The notes under the pieces: model-generated
What the model was told of the DNA's origin: nothing
The model's database searches: none
Seen by the model: the letters and a program-made list of their open reading frames with translations, nothing else
Made by a program: the position numbers and the translations under genes
Shown here: positions 47,045 to 55,142 of the stretch, piece after piece
How the letters are laid out: every line of letters starts with the position of its first letter
Position numbering within the stretch: the first letter of the stretch is position 1
NCBI RefSeq assembly: GCF_900107175.1
Contig: NZ_FNOZ01000002.1
Span: 124,001 to 188,000 of the forward strand
Direction: 5' to 3'
DNA from: Modestobacter sp. DSM 44400
Lineage (GTDB): Bacteria; Actinomycetota; Actinomycetes; Mycobacteriales; Geodermatophilaceae
Length of the DNA: 64,000 bases

Positions 47045-48043
47045 ATGTCGGACCTCCTCAACGCGTTCGCGATCGCCGGAAAGGCGTTCTTCGGTTTCCA
47101 GGCGATCTTCTTCGCACTCCTCGCCGTCGGCCTCAACGTCCACTTCGGCTACACGGGCCTGCTGAACTTCGGGCAGATCGCCTTCGCCATGGTGGGCGGG
47201 TTCGGCATCGCCATCTCGGTGAGCCAGTGGGGATTGCCGTTCTGGGTCGGCGTGCTGGTCGGCATCCTGGCCGCCGTCGTCCTGGCCCTGCTGCTGGGCC
47301 TGCCCACGCTGCGGCTGCGCGCCGACTACCTGGCGATCGTCACTATCGCCATGTCCGAGGGACTGCGCCTGGTCTTCCGGTCGGTGTCGGCAACGCCGGT
47401 CACCGGCGGCACCCGTGGGCTGTCGGCGTTCAACGGCGACTTCATCGCACTGGCACCCTGGGACACCCAGCACCGCTACCACATCCTGGGCACGACGTGG
47501 AGCGGCGGAGAGCTGTGGGTGGCGCTGGTCGGCTGGGTGCTGGTGACGCTGTTCAGCCTGCTCGTCTGGCAGCTCATGCGCAGTCCCTGGGGCCGGGTGG
47601 TCAAGGCCATCCGGGAGGACGAGGACGCGGTCCGCGCGCTGGGCAAGAACGTCTACGCCTACAAGATGCAGGCGCTGGTGCTGGGTGGAGTGATCGGCGC
47701 CTTCGGAGGCATGGTCTACGCGGTCAACACCGGCTCGGCCATCCCGGACCAGTACCAGAGCGCCAACACCTTCCTGGCCTACGCCGCACTCATCCTCGGC
47801 GGAGCCGCCCGGGTGCTCGGCCCGGTCATCGGATCGATGATCCTGCTGTTCATCCTCCAGTTCGCCGACACCGGTCTGCGAGCGATGATCTCCAACGGCG
47901 TGATCCCGTCGGAACTGCTGTCCTCGACCGACGTGGCGCAGATCCGCTTCGTCCTCGTCGGGATCGGGCTCATGCTGTTGCTGGTCTTCCGGCCCCAGGG
48001 GATCTTCGGTGACCGACGAGAGGTGATGCTCGATGCCCGCTGA
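47045..48043 (+). CDS. livM: Branched-chain amino-acid ABC permease LivM
   Basis: The 332-aa membrane protein has the LivM signature LNVHFGYTGLLNFGQIAFAM, GLPTLRLRADYLAIVTIAMS, and the EAA-like loop RSPWGRVVKAIREDEDAVRA for contact with the ATPases. About eight membrane helices are present. It pairs with LivH to form the channel. ATG 47045 lies 5 nt after the livH stop. The 3' end overlaps livG by 11 nt. Confidence 0.95.
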   Translation: MSDLLNAFAIAGKAFFGFQAIFFALLAVGLNVHFGYTGLLNFGQIAFAMVGGFGIAISVSQWGLPFWVGVLVGILAAVVLALLLGLPTLRLRADYLAIVTIAMSEGLRLVFRSVSATPVTGGTRGLSAFNGDFIALAPWDTQHRYHILGTTWSGGELWVALVGWVLVTLFSLLVWQLMRSPWGRVVKAIREDEDAVRALGKNVYAYKMQALVLGGVIGAFGGMVYAVNTGSAIPDQYQSANTFLAYAALILGGAARVLGPVIGSMILLFILQFADTGLRAMISNGVIPSELLSSTDVAQIRFVLVGIGLMLLLVFRPQGIFGDRREVMLDAR

Positions 48044-49082
48044 GCCCGCGGCCCATGGCGCGCACGCGGCACGGCCCGACGAACCGCCCGCCGGCTCCGC
48101 ACCGGCTTCCGCCGGTACGGAGAAAGCCGCTCCGCGGCGGCTGGCGCAGGCAGCCCTGCGCGACCTTCCCTGGGAGATCGGGGTCGCCAAGCCCGACCCG
48201 ACGGTCGTCGTCGACGGGGTCACCCGCACCTTCGGTGGTCTGACCGCCGTGTCGGTCGACCACCTGGAGATCCAGCGCGGCGGCATCACCGGGCTGATCG
48301 GGCCCAACGGCGCCGGCAAGACCACGTTGTTCAACCTGCTCACCGGTTTCGACCAGCCCGACACCGGCACCTGGTCGTTCGACGGCCGGTCACTGGGCAA
48401 GCTGTCGCCGCACCAGGTGGCCCGGCTCGGGGTCGTGCGCACCTTCCAGCTCACCAAGGCGCTGTCCCGGCTCACCGTGCTGCAGAACATGCTGCTGGGC
48501 GCTCAGGGACAGCGGGGCGAGAGCTTCCTGCGCGCACTGGTCCCCGGTACCTGGCGACGCCAGGAGACCGAGAACACCGAGAAGGCGATGGAGCTGCTAC
48601 AGCGCTTCAAGCTGGATGCCAAGTCGGACGACTTCGCCGGCATTCTCTCCGGTGGTCAGCGCAAGCTGCTGGAGATGGCCCGGGCCCTGATGAGCGACCC
48701 GCAGGTCGTCATGCTCGACGAGCCGATGGCCGGGGTCAACCCTGCGCTGACGCAGAGCCTGCTCGGGCACGTCAAGGACCTCCGTGAGGAGGGCATGACG
48801 GTGATCTTCGTCGAGCACGACATGGACGTCGTGCGCGACATCAGCGACTGGGTCGTGGTCATGGCCGCCGGCCGGATCATCGCCGAGGGGCCGCCGGAAT
48901 CGATCAGCCAGAACAAGGCGGTCGTCGACGCCTATCTCGGCGCCCACCACGACGCGCCGCTGACGGTCGACGACGAGGACCGGGTGCTCGCCGAGGCCGA
49001 GGCCTCGATCGCCCGCGAGGGCCACCCGGACCAGGGCGTCATCAGCTCCGACCGACCCCATCCGAGAAGGACGGACCGATGA
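48033..49082 (+). CDS. livG: Branched-chain amino-acid ABC ATP-binding protein LivG
   Basis: The 349-aa ATPase has Walker A (LIGPNGAGKTTLFNLLTG), the signature loop LSGGQRKLLEMARAL, Walker B (QVVMLDEPMAGVNP) and the switch His in VIFVEHDMD. An N-terminal extension of about 60 residues, Ala/Pro-rich, and a C-terminal acidic tail make it longer than usual LivG (about 255). ATG 48033 overlaps livM by 11 nt; GAGGTG lies 7 nt upstream. Confidence 0.95.
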   Translation: MPAEPAAHGAHAARPDEPPAGSAPASAGTEKAAPRRLAQAALRDLPWEIGVAKPDPTVVVDGVTRTFGGLTAVSVDHLEIQRGGITGLIGPNGAGKTTLFNLLTGFDQPDTGTWSFDGRSLGKLSPHQVARLGVVRTFQLTKALSRLTVLQNMLLGAQGQRGESFLRALVPGTWRRQETENTEKAMELLQRFKLDAKSDDFAGILSGGQRKLLEMARALMSDPQVVMLDEPMAGVNPALTQSLLGHVKDLREEGMTVIFVEHDMDVVRDISDWVVVMAAGRIIAEGPPESISQNKAVVDAYLGAHHDAPLTVDDEDRVLAEAEASIAREGHPDQGVISSDRPHPRRTDR

Positions 49083-49957
49083 GCACTCTGGACGACCCGG
49101 CCAGCGAAGACCCCATGTTCCAGCGGGACTCCGGGCAGGGTCCGGCGACGGAAGGCGGCCCGGCAGAGCCGGCCGCCGAGCTCTCCCCCGCCGAGAAGGC
49201 AGCCACCCGCCAGGAGCACGTCCGCCTCGCCGAGGGCGCGCTGGTGCGTGCCGATGACCTGGTCGCCGGCTACGTGCCCGGGGTCGACATCCTGCGCGGA
49301 TGTGACTTCTACCTGCAGGACGGCGAGCTGGTCGGGATCATCGGCCCCAATGGGGCCGGCAAGTCCACCCTGCTCAAGGCGCTGTTCGGGCTCATCCCGG
49401 TGCGCTCCGGTGCGGTGACGCTGCGCGGGGAGGACATCACCTCTGCGCCGGCGCACCGACTGGTCTCTCTGGGCGTCGGGTACGTGCCGCAGAACAACAA
49501 CGTGTTCCCCTCCCTCACCATCGAGGAGAACATGCAGATGGGGGTCTACCTGCGGCCCAAGACGTTCAAGGAGCGCTTCGACTACGTCATCGACCTCTTC
49601 CCGCTGTTGGGGGAACGCCGCAAGGGTAAGGCCGGGTCGCTCTCCGGCGGCGAGCGGCAGATGGTGGCGATGGGTCGGGCCCTGATGATGGAGCCGTCGG
49701 TGCTGCTCCTCGACGAGCCGTCCGCGGGCCTGTCGCCGGCCTATCAGGACGAGGTGTTCATCCGTTGCCGCCGGATCAACGCCACAGGGGTCTCGATCAT
49801 CATGGTGGAGCAGAACGCCCGCCGGTGCCTGCAGATCTGCGACCGGGGTTATGTGCTCGACCAGGGCCGCAACGCTTACACCGACACCGGCCGGTCGCTC
49901 ATGAACGACCCGAAGGTCATCGAGCTCTATCTGGGCACGCTGGCGAAGGCGCAGTAA
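49079..49957 (+). CDS. livF: Branched-chain amino-acid ABC ATP-binding protein LivF
   Basis: The 292-aa ATPase has Walker A (IIGPNGAGKSTLLKALFG), YVPQNNNVFPSLTIEENMQM, signature LSGGERQMVAMGRAL and Walker B (VLLLDEPSAGLSP). An N-terminal extension of about 50 residues is acidic and Pro/Ala-rich. ATG 49079 overlaps the livG stop (ATGA). It is the last gene of the operon and faces the binding-protein gene across a shared terminator. Confidence 0.95.
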   Translation: MSTLDDPASEDPMFQRDSGQGPATEGGPAEPAAELSPAEKAATRQEHVRLAEGALVRADDLVAGYVPGVDILRGCDFYLQDGELVGIIGPNGAGKSTLLKALFGLIPVRSGAVTLRGEDITSAPAHRLVSLGVGYVPQNNNVFPSLTIEENMQMGVYLRPKTFKERFDYVIDLFPLLGERRKGKAGSLSGGERQMVAMGRALMMEPSVLLLDEPSAGLSPAYQDEVFIRCRRINATGVSIIMVEQNARRCLQICDRGYVLDQGRNAYTDTGRSLMNDPKVIELYLGTLAKAQ

Positions 49958-49976
49958 CCCGGTTCGCCCGGCGCAA

Positions 49977-50025
49977 CGACACCGCGGCCCGGCCTCCCCG
50001 ACGGGGAGACCGGGCCGCGGTGTCG
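49977..50025. terminator. Bidirectional terminator between livF and the binding-protein gene
   Basis: CGACACCGCGGCCCGG pairs perfectly with CCGGGCCGCGGTGTCG, and an inner CTCCCC/GGGGAG stem extends it. It starts 20 nt past livF and ends 33 nt past the convergent gene, so it can serve both. Confidence 0.85.
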
Positions 50026-50057
50026 GAACGGGTCTGCTCAGGCAGGATCTCAGCGCA

Positions 50058-51395
50058 TCAGCGCTGGGGGCCGACTCCCTGTGCGTTGAGGCTCTGGATG
50101 ATCCGCGAGGACTCCTCGAAACCGATGACCACGATGGCGTCCGGGTTGAACTGGGCCATCTGCTGCACCTCGGAGTCGAAGTTGGCCGCCTGCGGGTCGT
50201 AGATCACGGTCTTCACCGACTCCTCGGGCAGACCGTCGGCGACCAGGTTGTTCTTGAGGTTCTCGGCCAGCCCGGTGCCGTAGGGGTCGTTGAGCGCCAG
50301 GATCCCGACGGTGTTGTTGCCGTCCTGCTCGATGAGGTCGGCCAGTGCCCGGGCCTGCAGGACGTCCGGGGGCGCGGTGCGGAAGTACAGCCCCTTGTCG
50401 TCGTAGGTCGTGAACTGGTCGGAGGTGTTTGCCGGGGAGAACTCCAGGACACCGGCGCCGGTGATCTTGTTGATCACGGTCAGGCTCACCCCGGAGGACG
50501 CCGCACCGATGATCGCGTTCACCCCCTGCTGCAGCTCACGGTCGACCGTCTGGCTGGCGGTGTCGGTGGAGGCGTCGCCGGAGTCACCCTCGACCAGCTG
50601 CACCGGGTTGCCCAGCACTCCACCGGCGGCGTTGATGTCCTGGATGGCCAGCTGGGACCCGGCGACCTCGGGTGGGCCGAGGAAGGCCAGGTTGCCGGTC
50701 AGCGGCAGCAGCGTCCCGATCACCAACGGCGCGCCCGTCGTCCCGGGGGCGGCCGGCGCCGGACCCTCGTTGCTGGCCGCGTTCGCCTCGTCCCCGGCGA
50801 TGACGAACTCGGTCTTCGAGTCGTCGATCGTGTTGTCCATGCCGAACTGCTCGATGCCGAAGCTCGCCTGCGCCGGCTCGCCCGGCTCCGAGAAGCTCAG
50901 CGGACCGCTGACGCCGTCGTAGTCCGGGTTCCCCCCGTTCGCGATGATCTTCATGCAATCGGCGAAGCTCGTGCAGGTCTCGCCGCCGAAGGTCACGCCA
51001 TTGACGTAAGGCCCGAAGACGGTGGCCTGGTTGCTGCCGGCCAGCTGAGCGGCGAGTGCCGTCGTGACGATCGCGTCGTACGTCTCACCGGCGTAGTTGA
51101 AGTCCTTCAACTCGGGGTTGATCGTCTTCAGGCGGTCCTTGAAGTCGCCCGACAGGTCGGTGAGCGGCAGCGTGCCCTTCATGCCGGCGAGCGAGCCCTG
51201 CTGGTCGAAGTCCTCGCCGAGCGCGTTGCCCATGTTCCCGTCGACGCCGTAGACGTTGACCTGCTTCTCAGCGCTCGCGTCGCTGCTGCTGCTGCTGCCG
51301 GCGTCGCTGCCCGAGTCGCTGCCGCCGCAGGCGGTCAGCGCGAGCAGGGCGGTCCCGGAGACTGCGACCGCGCGGGCGAAGGTGCCATTGCGCAT
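50058..51395 (-). CDS. livJ: Branched-chain amino-acid ABC substrate-binding lipoprotein, apparently circularly permuted
   Basis: The 445-aa protein has a lipoprotein signal (ALLALTAC, Cys23) and a Ser/Gly/Asp linker. Residues about 45-202 (VNVYGVDGNMGNALGEDFDQ, GETYDAIVTTALAAQLAGSN, DYDGVSGPLSFSEPGEPAQA) correspond to the C-terminal half of LivJ-type proteins. A linker (about 203-222) leads to residues 223-445, which are the normal N-terminal half (LVIGTLLPLTGNLAFLGPPE, INAAGGVLGNPVQLVEGD, YFRTAPPDVLQARALADLIE), ending SLNAQGVGPQR exactly where the first segment would continue. So all parts are present but in swapped order. ATG 51395 has GGGAG at 7 nt. Its position facing livHMGF makes it the likely partner. 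The order is seen directly; that the protein folds normally is inference. Confidence 0.88.
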   Translation of the reverse strand: MRNGTFARAVAVSGTALLALTACGGSDSGSDAGSSSSSDASAEKQVNVYGVDGNMGNALGEDFDQQGSLAGMKGTLPLTDLSGDFKDRLKTINPELKDFNYAGETYDAIVTTALAAQLAGSNQATVFGPYVNGVTFGGETCTSFADCMKIIANGGNPDYDGVSGPLSFSEPGEPAQASFGIEQFGMDNTIDDSKTEFVIAGDEANAASNEGPAPAAPGTTGAPLVIGTLLPLTGNLAFLGPPEVAGSQLAIQDINAAGGVLGNPVQLVEGDSGDASTDTASQTVDRELQQGVNAIIGAASSGVSLTVINKITGAGVLEFSPANTSDQFTTYDDKGLYFRTAPPDVLQARALADLIEQDGNNTVGILALNDPYGTGLAENLKNNLVADGLPEESVKTVIYDPQAANFDSEVQQMAQFNPDAIVVIGFEESSRIIQSLNAQGVGPQR

Positions 51396-51416
51396 AAAGT
51401 GACTCCCAGTGTGGAT

Positions 51417-51444
51417 TGCGTAGCCACCAGCCACCGGCAGACAA
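51417..51444 (-). promoter_or_regulatory. Candidate promoter of the binding-protein gene
   Basis: TTGTCT (51439..51444) and TACGCA (51417..51422) on the minus strand are separated by 16 bp. They would start a leader of about 15 nt that includes the GGGAG ribosome-binding site. The remaining spacer to 51656 holds no gene that I can recognise. Confidence 0.35.
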
Positions 51445-51656
51445 CACCGCCGGTCGGGTGGCCGATCAGTGCCAGGAACCTAACCGTTGGGTCGAAGGCC
51501 CGGCCCACCCTCGGGTGCACCGTGATGAGGTCGTGACCAACGCGAACCCACCTCCGGTGCAGGAGCGGAACGGCTACGTCGTGCTGACAAGCACAGGGAA
51601 GTTGGCCTTCGGCCCCCTCCGACGGATGGCTCCGCGATTCGTCGGCGGGCCTCTGC

Positions 51657-52244
51657 CTACGAGTCGGCGGTCTGGGTGTCCAGGATCGCCTGGGCCAGTG
51701 CCTTCATCGACGTCCGCTCGTTCATCGCGGTGCGCTGGATCCAGCGGAACGCCTCGGCCTCGGTCATGCCCCGCTCGCTCATCAGCCGGCCCTTGGCCTG
51801 TTCGACGACCTTGCGGGCATCCAGGCGCTCCTTGAGGTCGCCGACCTCCGCGTCCAGCGCGGTCATCTCCAGGAACCGGCCGCGGGCCACCTCGATGGCG
51901 GGCACCAGGTCGTTCTTGGAGAACGGCTTGACCAGGTAGGCCATCGCCCCGGCGTCGCGGGCCCGCTCGACCAGCTCACGCTGGCTGAAGGCGGTCAGCA
52001 CGATCACCGGCGCGATGCGCGCGGCGGCGATCTGCTCGGCGGCGGAGATGCCGTCGAGGACCGGCATCTGGACGTCGAGGATGACGAGGTCCGGGCGCAG
52101 CGCCGTCGCCTGCTCGACGGCGGCCTGACCGTCGCCGACCTCGGCCACGACGACGTACCCCTCCTCCTCCAGCATCTCCTTGAGGTCGAGGCGGATGAGA
52201 GCCTCGTCTTCGGCGATGAGAACACGGATCGGCTCGCTGCTCAC
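51657..52244 (-). CDS. pdtaR: ANTAR-domain response regulator PdtaR
   Basis: The 195-aa protein has a receiver domain (IRVLIAEDEALIRLDLKEML, phospho-acceptor Asp in VILDVQMPVLDG, Lys in YLVKPFSKND) followed by a coiled coil and an ANTAR RNA-binding domain (EQAKGRLMSERGMTEAEAFR). It corresponds to mycobacterial Rv1626, which acts in transcription antitermination. Its kinase PdtaS is not in the window. GTG 52244 follows TAGGCT by 7 nt without a ribosome-binding site. Divergent from a tRNA gene. Confidence 0.94.
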   Translation of the reverse strand: MSSEPIRVLIAEDEALIRLDLKEMLEEEGYVVVAEVGDGQAAVEQATALRPDLVILDVQMPVLDGISAAEQIAAARIAPVIVLTAFSQRELVERARDAGAMAYLVKPFSKNDLVPAIEVARGRFLEMTALDAEVGDLKERLDARKVVEQAKGRLMSERGMTEAEAFRWIQRTAMNERTSMKALAQAILDTQTADS

Positions 52245-52251
52245 GGGGCAG

Positions 52252-52257
52252 AGCCTA
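52252..52257 (-). promoter_or_regulatory. Candidate -10 element for a leaderless pdtaR transcript
   Basis: TAGGCT on the minus strand ends 7 nt before GTG 52244; no Shine-Dalgarno is present in between. Confidence 0.4.
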
Positions 52258-52301
52258 GCGACTGAAGGGCGCGGCCCACCTGCCGATAGTCTGACCGGCG
52301 A

Positions 52302-52375
52302 GCCCCCGTACCCCAATCGGCAGAGGGAGCGGATTCAAAACCCGCGCAGTGTGCGTTCGAGTCGCACCGGGGGCA
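52302..52375 (+). tRNA. tRNA with anticodon CAA (nominally Leu), short variable arm
   Basis: The 74-nt fold has acceptor GCCCCCG/CGGGGGC, D-arm CCC/GGG, anticodon loop TTCAAAA within GCGGA/CCCGC (the last pair is an A-C mismatch), a 5-nt variable region GCAGT and T-arm GTGCG/CGCAC with TTCGAGT. Discriminator A; CCA not encoded. Bacterial tRNA-Leu normally has a long variable arm, which is missing here, so the amino-acid identity is inferred from the anticodon only. Confidence 0.85.
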
Positions 52376-52502
52376 CGACGACATCGCGATCCTGCGGACC
52401 GCACCGCGGCCAGGTGTCGTCCCCCGGTCACGCGGAGCCGCTGCGTCGCGGCTGCGCGGGACCCTCCGGGCCCCACTCGCCACGACAGGACCTGGCAGTC
52501 AA

Positions 52503-52508
52503 TACGGT
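52503..52508 (+). promoter_or_regulatory. Candidate -10 element for a leaderless decarboxylase transcript
   Basis: TACGGT ends 6 nt before GTG 52515 and no ribosome-binding site lies between. Confidence 0.35.
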
Positions 52509-52514
52509 GGCCTC

Positions 52515-54260
52515 GTGACCGGCCACATGACCCCCGACCAGTTCCGGCAGCACGGCCACGAGGTCGTCGACTGGATCGCCGACTACTGGGCCCGGGTCGG
52601 GACCCTCCCCGTCCGCTCCCAGGTCTCCCCCGGCGACGTCCGCGCCGCACTGCCGCCCGAGGCCCCGGAGCAGGGCGAGCCGTTCTCCGCCGTCCTGGCC
52701 GACCTGGACCGGGTCGTGCTGCCCGGGGTGACCCACTGGCAGCACCCGGGCTTCTTCGGCTACTTCCCGGCCAACACCTCCGGCCCGTCGGTGCTCGGCG
52801 ACCTGGTCTCCGCCGGCCTCGGCGTGCAGGGCATGTCCTGGGTCACCAGCCCGGCGGCGACCGAGCTCGAGCAGCACGTGCTGGACTGGTTCGCCAACCT
52901 GCTCGGCCTGCCCGCGGCGTTCCGATCCACGGGCACCGGCGGCGGCGTCGTCCAGGACTCGAGCTCCGGGGCGAACCTGGTGGCACTCCTCGCGGCGCTG
53001 CACCGGGCCAGCCGCGGAGCGACGGTGCGCGGCGGCGTCCGCCCGGACGAGTACACGGTGTACGTCTCCGCCGAGACCCACTCCTCGATGGAGAAGGCGG
53101 TGCGGATCGCCGGCCTGGGCAGCGACGCGGTGCGCATCGTCGAGGTGGACGGCGACCTGGCCATGCGCCCGAGCGCGCTCGCCGCCCGGCTGGAGCGCGA
53201 CGTCGACCGCGGTTTCGTTCCGGTGCTGGTGTGCGCCACGGTCGGGACGACGTCGACCACGGCCGTGGACCCGCTGGCCGAGCTCGGACCCATCTGCCAG
53301 CGGTACGGCGTGTGGCTGCACGTGGACGCTGCCTACGCCGGGGTGAGCGCCGTCGTCCCGGAGCTTCGGCCGCTACAGGGGGGCGTGGAGTGGGCGGACA
53401 GCTACACCACCGACGCCCACAAGTGGCTGCTCACCGGGTTCGACGCCACGCTCTTCTGGGTCGCGGACCGGGCCGCGCTCACCGGGGCCCTGGCCATCCT
53501 GCCCGAGTACCTGCGCAACTCAGCCACCGATGCCGGTGCAGTGGTCGACTACCGCGACTGGCAGATCGAGCTCGGCCGCCGCTTCCGCGCGCTGAAGCTG
53601 TGGTTCGTCGTCCGCTGGTACGGCGCCGAGGGGCTGCGCGAGCACGTCCGCAGCGGTGTCGCGCTGGCCCAGGAGCTGGCCGGCTGGGCCGCGGCCGACG
53701 ACCGGTTCGACGTCGTCACCCCGCACCCGCTGTCACTGGTCTGCCTGAAGCCCCGCTGGGCCACGGAGGTGGACGCCGACGTCGCCACGATGACCCTGCT
53801 CGAGCGGCTCAACGACGGCGGTGAGGTCTTCCTCACCCACACGACGGTCGGCGGCTCGACGGTCCTGCGAGTCGCGGTGGGCACGCCCACGACCACCCGC
53901 GAGCACGTGGCGCGGCTCTGGACTCTGCTGCGCGAGGCGCACGACTGGCTGGCCAACGACTTCGCCGAGCAGCTGGTGGAGCGCAAGGCCGCCGAGCAGG
54001 CCGCACAGGCGGCCGCGGAAGCGAAGGCCGAGGAAGCGGAGGCGGCCAAGGCAGCGAAAGCGGCCGCAGCCGAGGCTGCCGCGGCGGTCGCCCTGGTGGC
54101 CGAAGCCGAGGCCACCGAGGAAGCCGCCGCGGAGGACGTCGTCGCCGAGGACCCGACGGGCGCCGGGCCCCGGCAGGCCGAGCCCGGCGACGAGCCCACG
54201 GCCGACGAAGCGGCCGGGTCCGCAGCTGCCGAGGAGCCGGAGCGCTCAGTCGCCGAGTGA
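52515..54260 (+). CDS. PLP-dependent aromatic-L-amino-acid decarboxylase-like protein with Ala/Glu-rich tail
   Basis: The 581-aa protein has a group II decarboxylase domain: THWQHPGFFGYFPANTSGPS, the cofactor region DSSSGANLVALLAAL, VDAAYAGVSAVVPE and the PLP lysine in SYTTDAHKWLLTGFD. It would decarboxylate an aromatic amino acid such as Trp, Tyr or DOPA. The last 95 residues (from about 485) are an Ala/Glu/Lys repeat-like tail that is not part of the enzyme family. GTG 52515 or ATG 52527 both fit. Its 3' end overlaps the convergent tesB by 15 nt. Confidence 0.9.
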   Translation: MTGHMTPDQFRQHGHEVVDWIADYWARVGTLPVRSQVSPGDVRAALPPEAPEQGEPFSAVLADLDRVVLPGVTHWQHPGFFGYFPANTSGPSVLGDLVSAGLGVQGMSWVTSPAATELEQHVLDWFANLLGLPAAFRSTGTGGGVVQDSSSGANLVALLAALHRASRGATVRGGVRPDEYTVYVSAETHSSMEKAVRIAGLGSDAVRIVEVDGDLAMRPSALAARLERDVDRGFVPVLVCATVGTTSTTAVDPLAELGPICQRYGVWLHVDAAYAGVSAVVPELRPLQGGVEWADSYTTDAHKWLLTGFDATLFWVADRAALTGALAILPEYLRNSATDAGAVVDYRDWQIELGRRFRALKLWFVVRWYGAEGLREHVRSGVALAQELAGWAAADDRFDVVTPHPLSLVCLKPRWATEVDADVATMTLLERLNDGGEVFLTHTTVGGSTVLRVAVGTPTTTREHVARLWTLLREAHDWLANDFAEQLVERKAAEQAAQAAAEAKAEEAEAAKAAKAAAAEAAAAVALVAEAEATEEAAAEDVVAEDPTGAGPRQAEPGDEPTADEAAGSAAAEEPERSVAE

Positions 54261-55142
54261 TCGGAGGAGCCCCTCCTGGGCCGTCGTCGCCACGTGCGTG
54301 CCGTCGGCGGCCCACACCTGGCCGAAGCACAGCGCCCGCCCACTGGCCGCCGCCGGGCTGTCGGTCTCGTAGAGGAACCACTCGTCGGCCCGAACCGGCC
54401 GGTGGAACCACACCGTGTGGTCCAGGCTGGCGCCCACCGTGCCCCCGCCCCAGCCGCCGCCCATCCGGGCCAGCCCGGCCGAGAGCAACGTCAGGTCGCT
54501 GACGAATGTGAGCGCCGCGGCGTGCACGGCGTCGTCGTCGGGCAGCCGGCCGGCGACCCGGAACCAGCCGCGCGAGGAGGTGTCCGGCGGCACCCGCGGC
54601 TCGGGGTCGAAGGGGTCGGACAGGTACCGCTGCTCGACCACCCGCCGCATCACCCGCATGCCGTTGCTGGCCCCGGGGTGCGCGGCGACGACTTCGCCCA
54701 GGCCGGGCAGCCCCTCCGGGCCGGGCACGTCGGGCATCGGCAGGGAGTGCTCGACGACGGCGCGCTCGCCGGCATGGAAGTCCGCGGTCAGTGCGAAGAT
54801 CGCGACGTCCTCCCCCAGGCGGGTCTGGTGCGCCAGCACCCGCCGGGTGCTGAACGACCGCCCCTCCCGGATCCGCTCCACCTGGTAGCGGATCTCCTCG
54901 TGCGGGTCACCGGGGCGCAGGAAGTAGGAGTGCAGCGAGTGCACCGCCCGCTCCAGTGTCACGGTCGCGCTGGCCGCGGTGAGGGCCTGCGCGGCGACCT
55001 GCCCGCCGAAGATCCGCTGTTGCGGCGTCGTGGGCGTGGTCCCGACGAACAGGTCCGGCGCTCGCTCCTCCAGTTCCAGGACGTTCAGCAGCTCCGCGGC
55101 CGGGGACCCGGGGAACCCTCGTGAGCTCGCAGGCCCGCTCAC
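54246..55142 (-). CDS. tesB: Acyl-CoA thioesterase II (TesB)
   Basis: The 298-aa double-hotdog protein has QRIFGGQVAAQALTAASATV, HSLHSYFLRPGDPHEEIRYQ, GRSFSTRRVLAHQ, and the second half with LDHTVWFHRPVRADEWFLYE. It hydrolyses medium/long acyl-CoA. GTG 55142 overlaps the pyk stop by 4 nt (GTGA), the pyk-tesB order known from mycobacteria. The 3' end overlaps the decarboxylase gene. A GTGAGCTCGCA repeat piece lies at its 5' end. Confidence 0.94.
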   Translation of the reverse strand: MSGPASSRGFPGSPAAELLNVLELEERAPDLFVGTTPTTPQQRIFGGQVAAQALTAASATVTLERAVHSLHSYFLRPGDPHEEIRYQVERIREGRSFSTRRVLAHQTRLGEDVAIFALTADFHAGERAVVEHSLPMPDVPGPEGLPGLGEVVAAHPGASNGMRVMRRVVEQRYLSDPFDPEPRVPPDTSSRGWFRVAGRLPDDDAVHAAALTFVSDLTLLSAGLARMGGGWGGGTVGASLDHTVWFHRPVRADEWFLYETDSPAAASGRALCFGQVWAADGTHVATTAQEGLLRSLGD

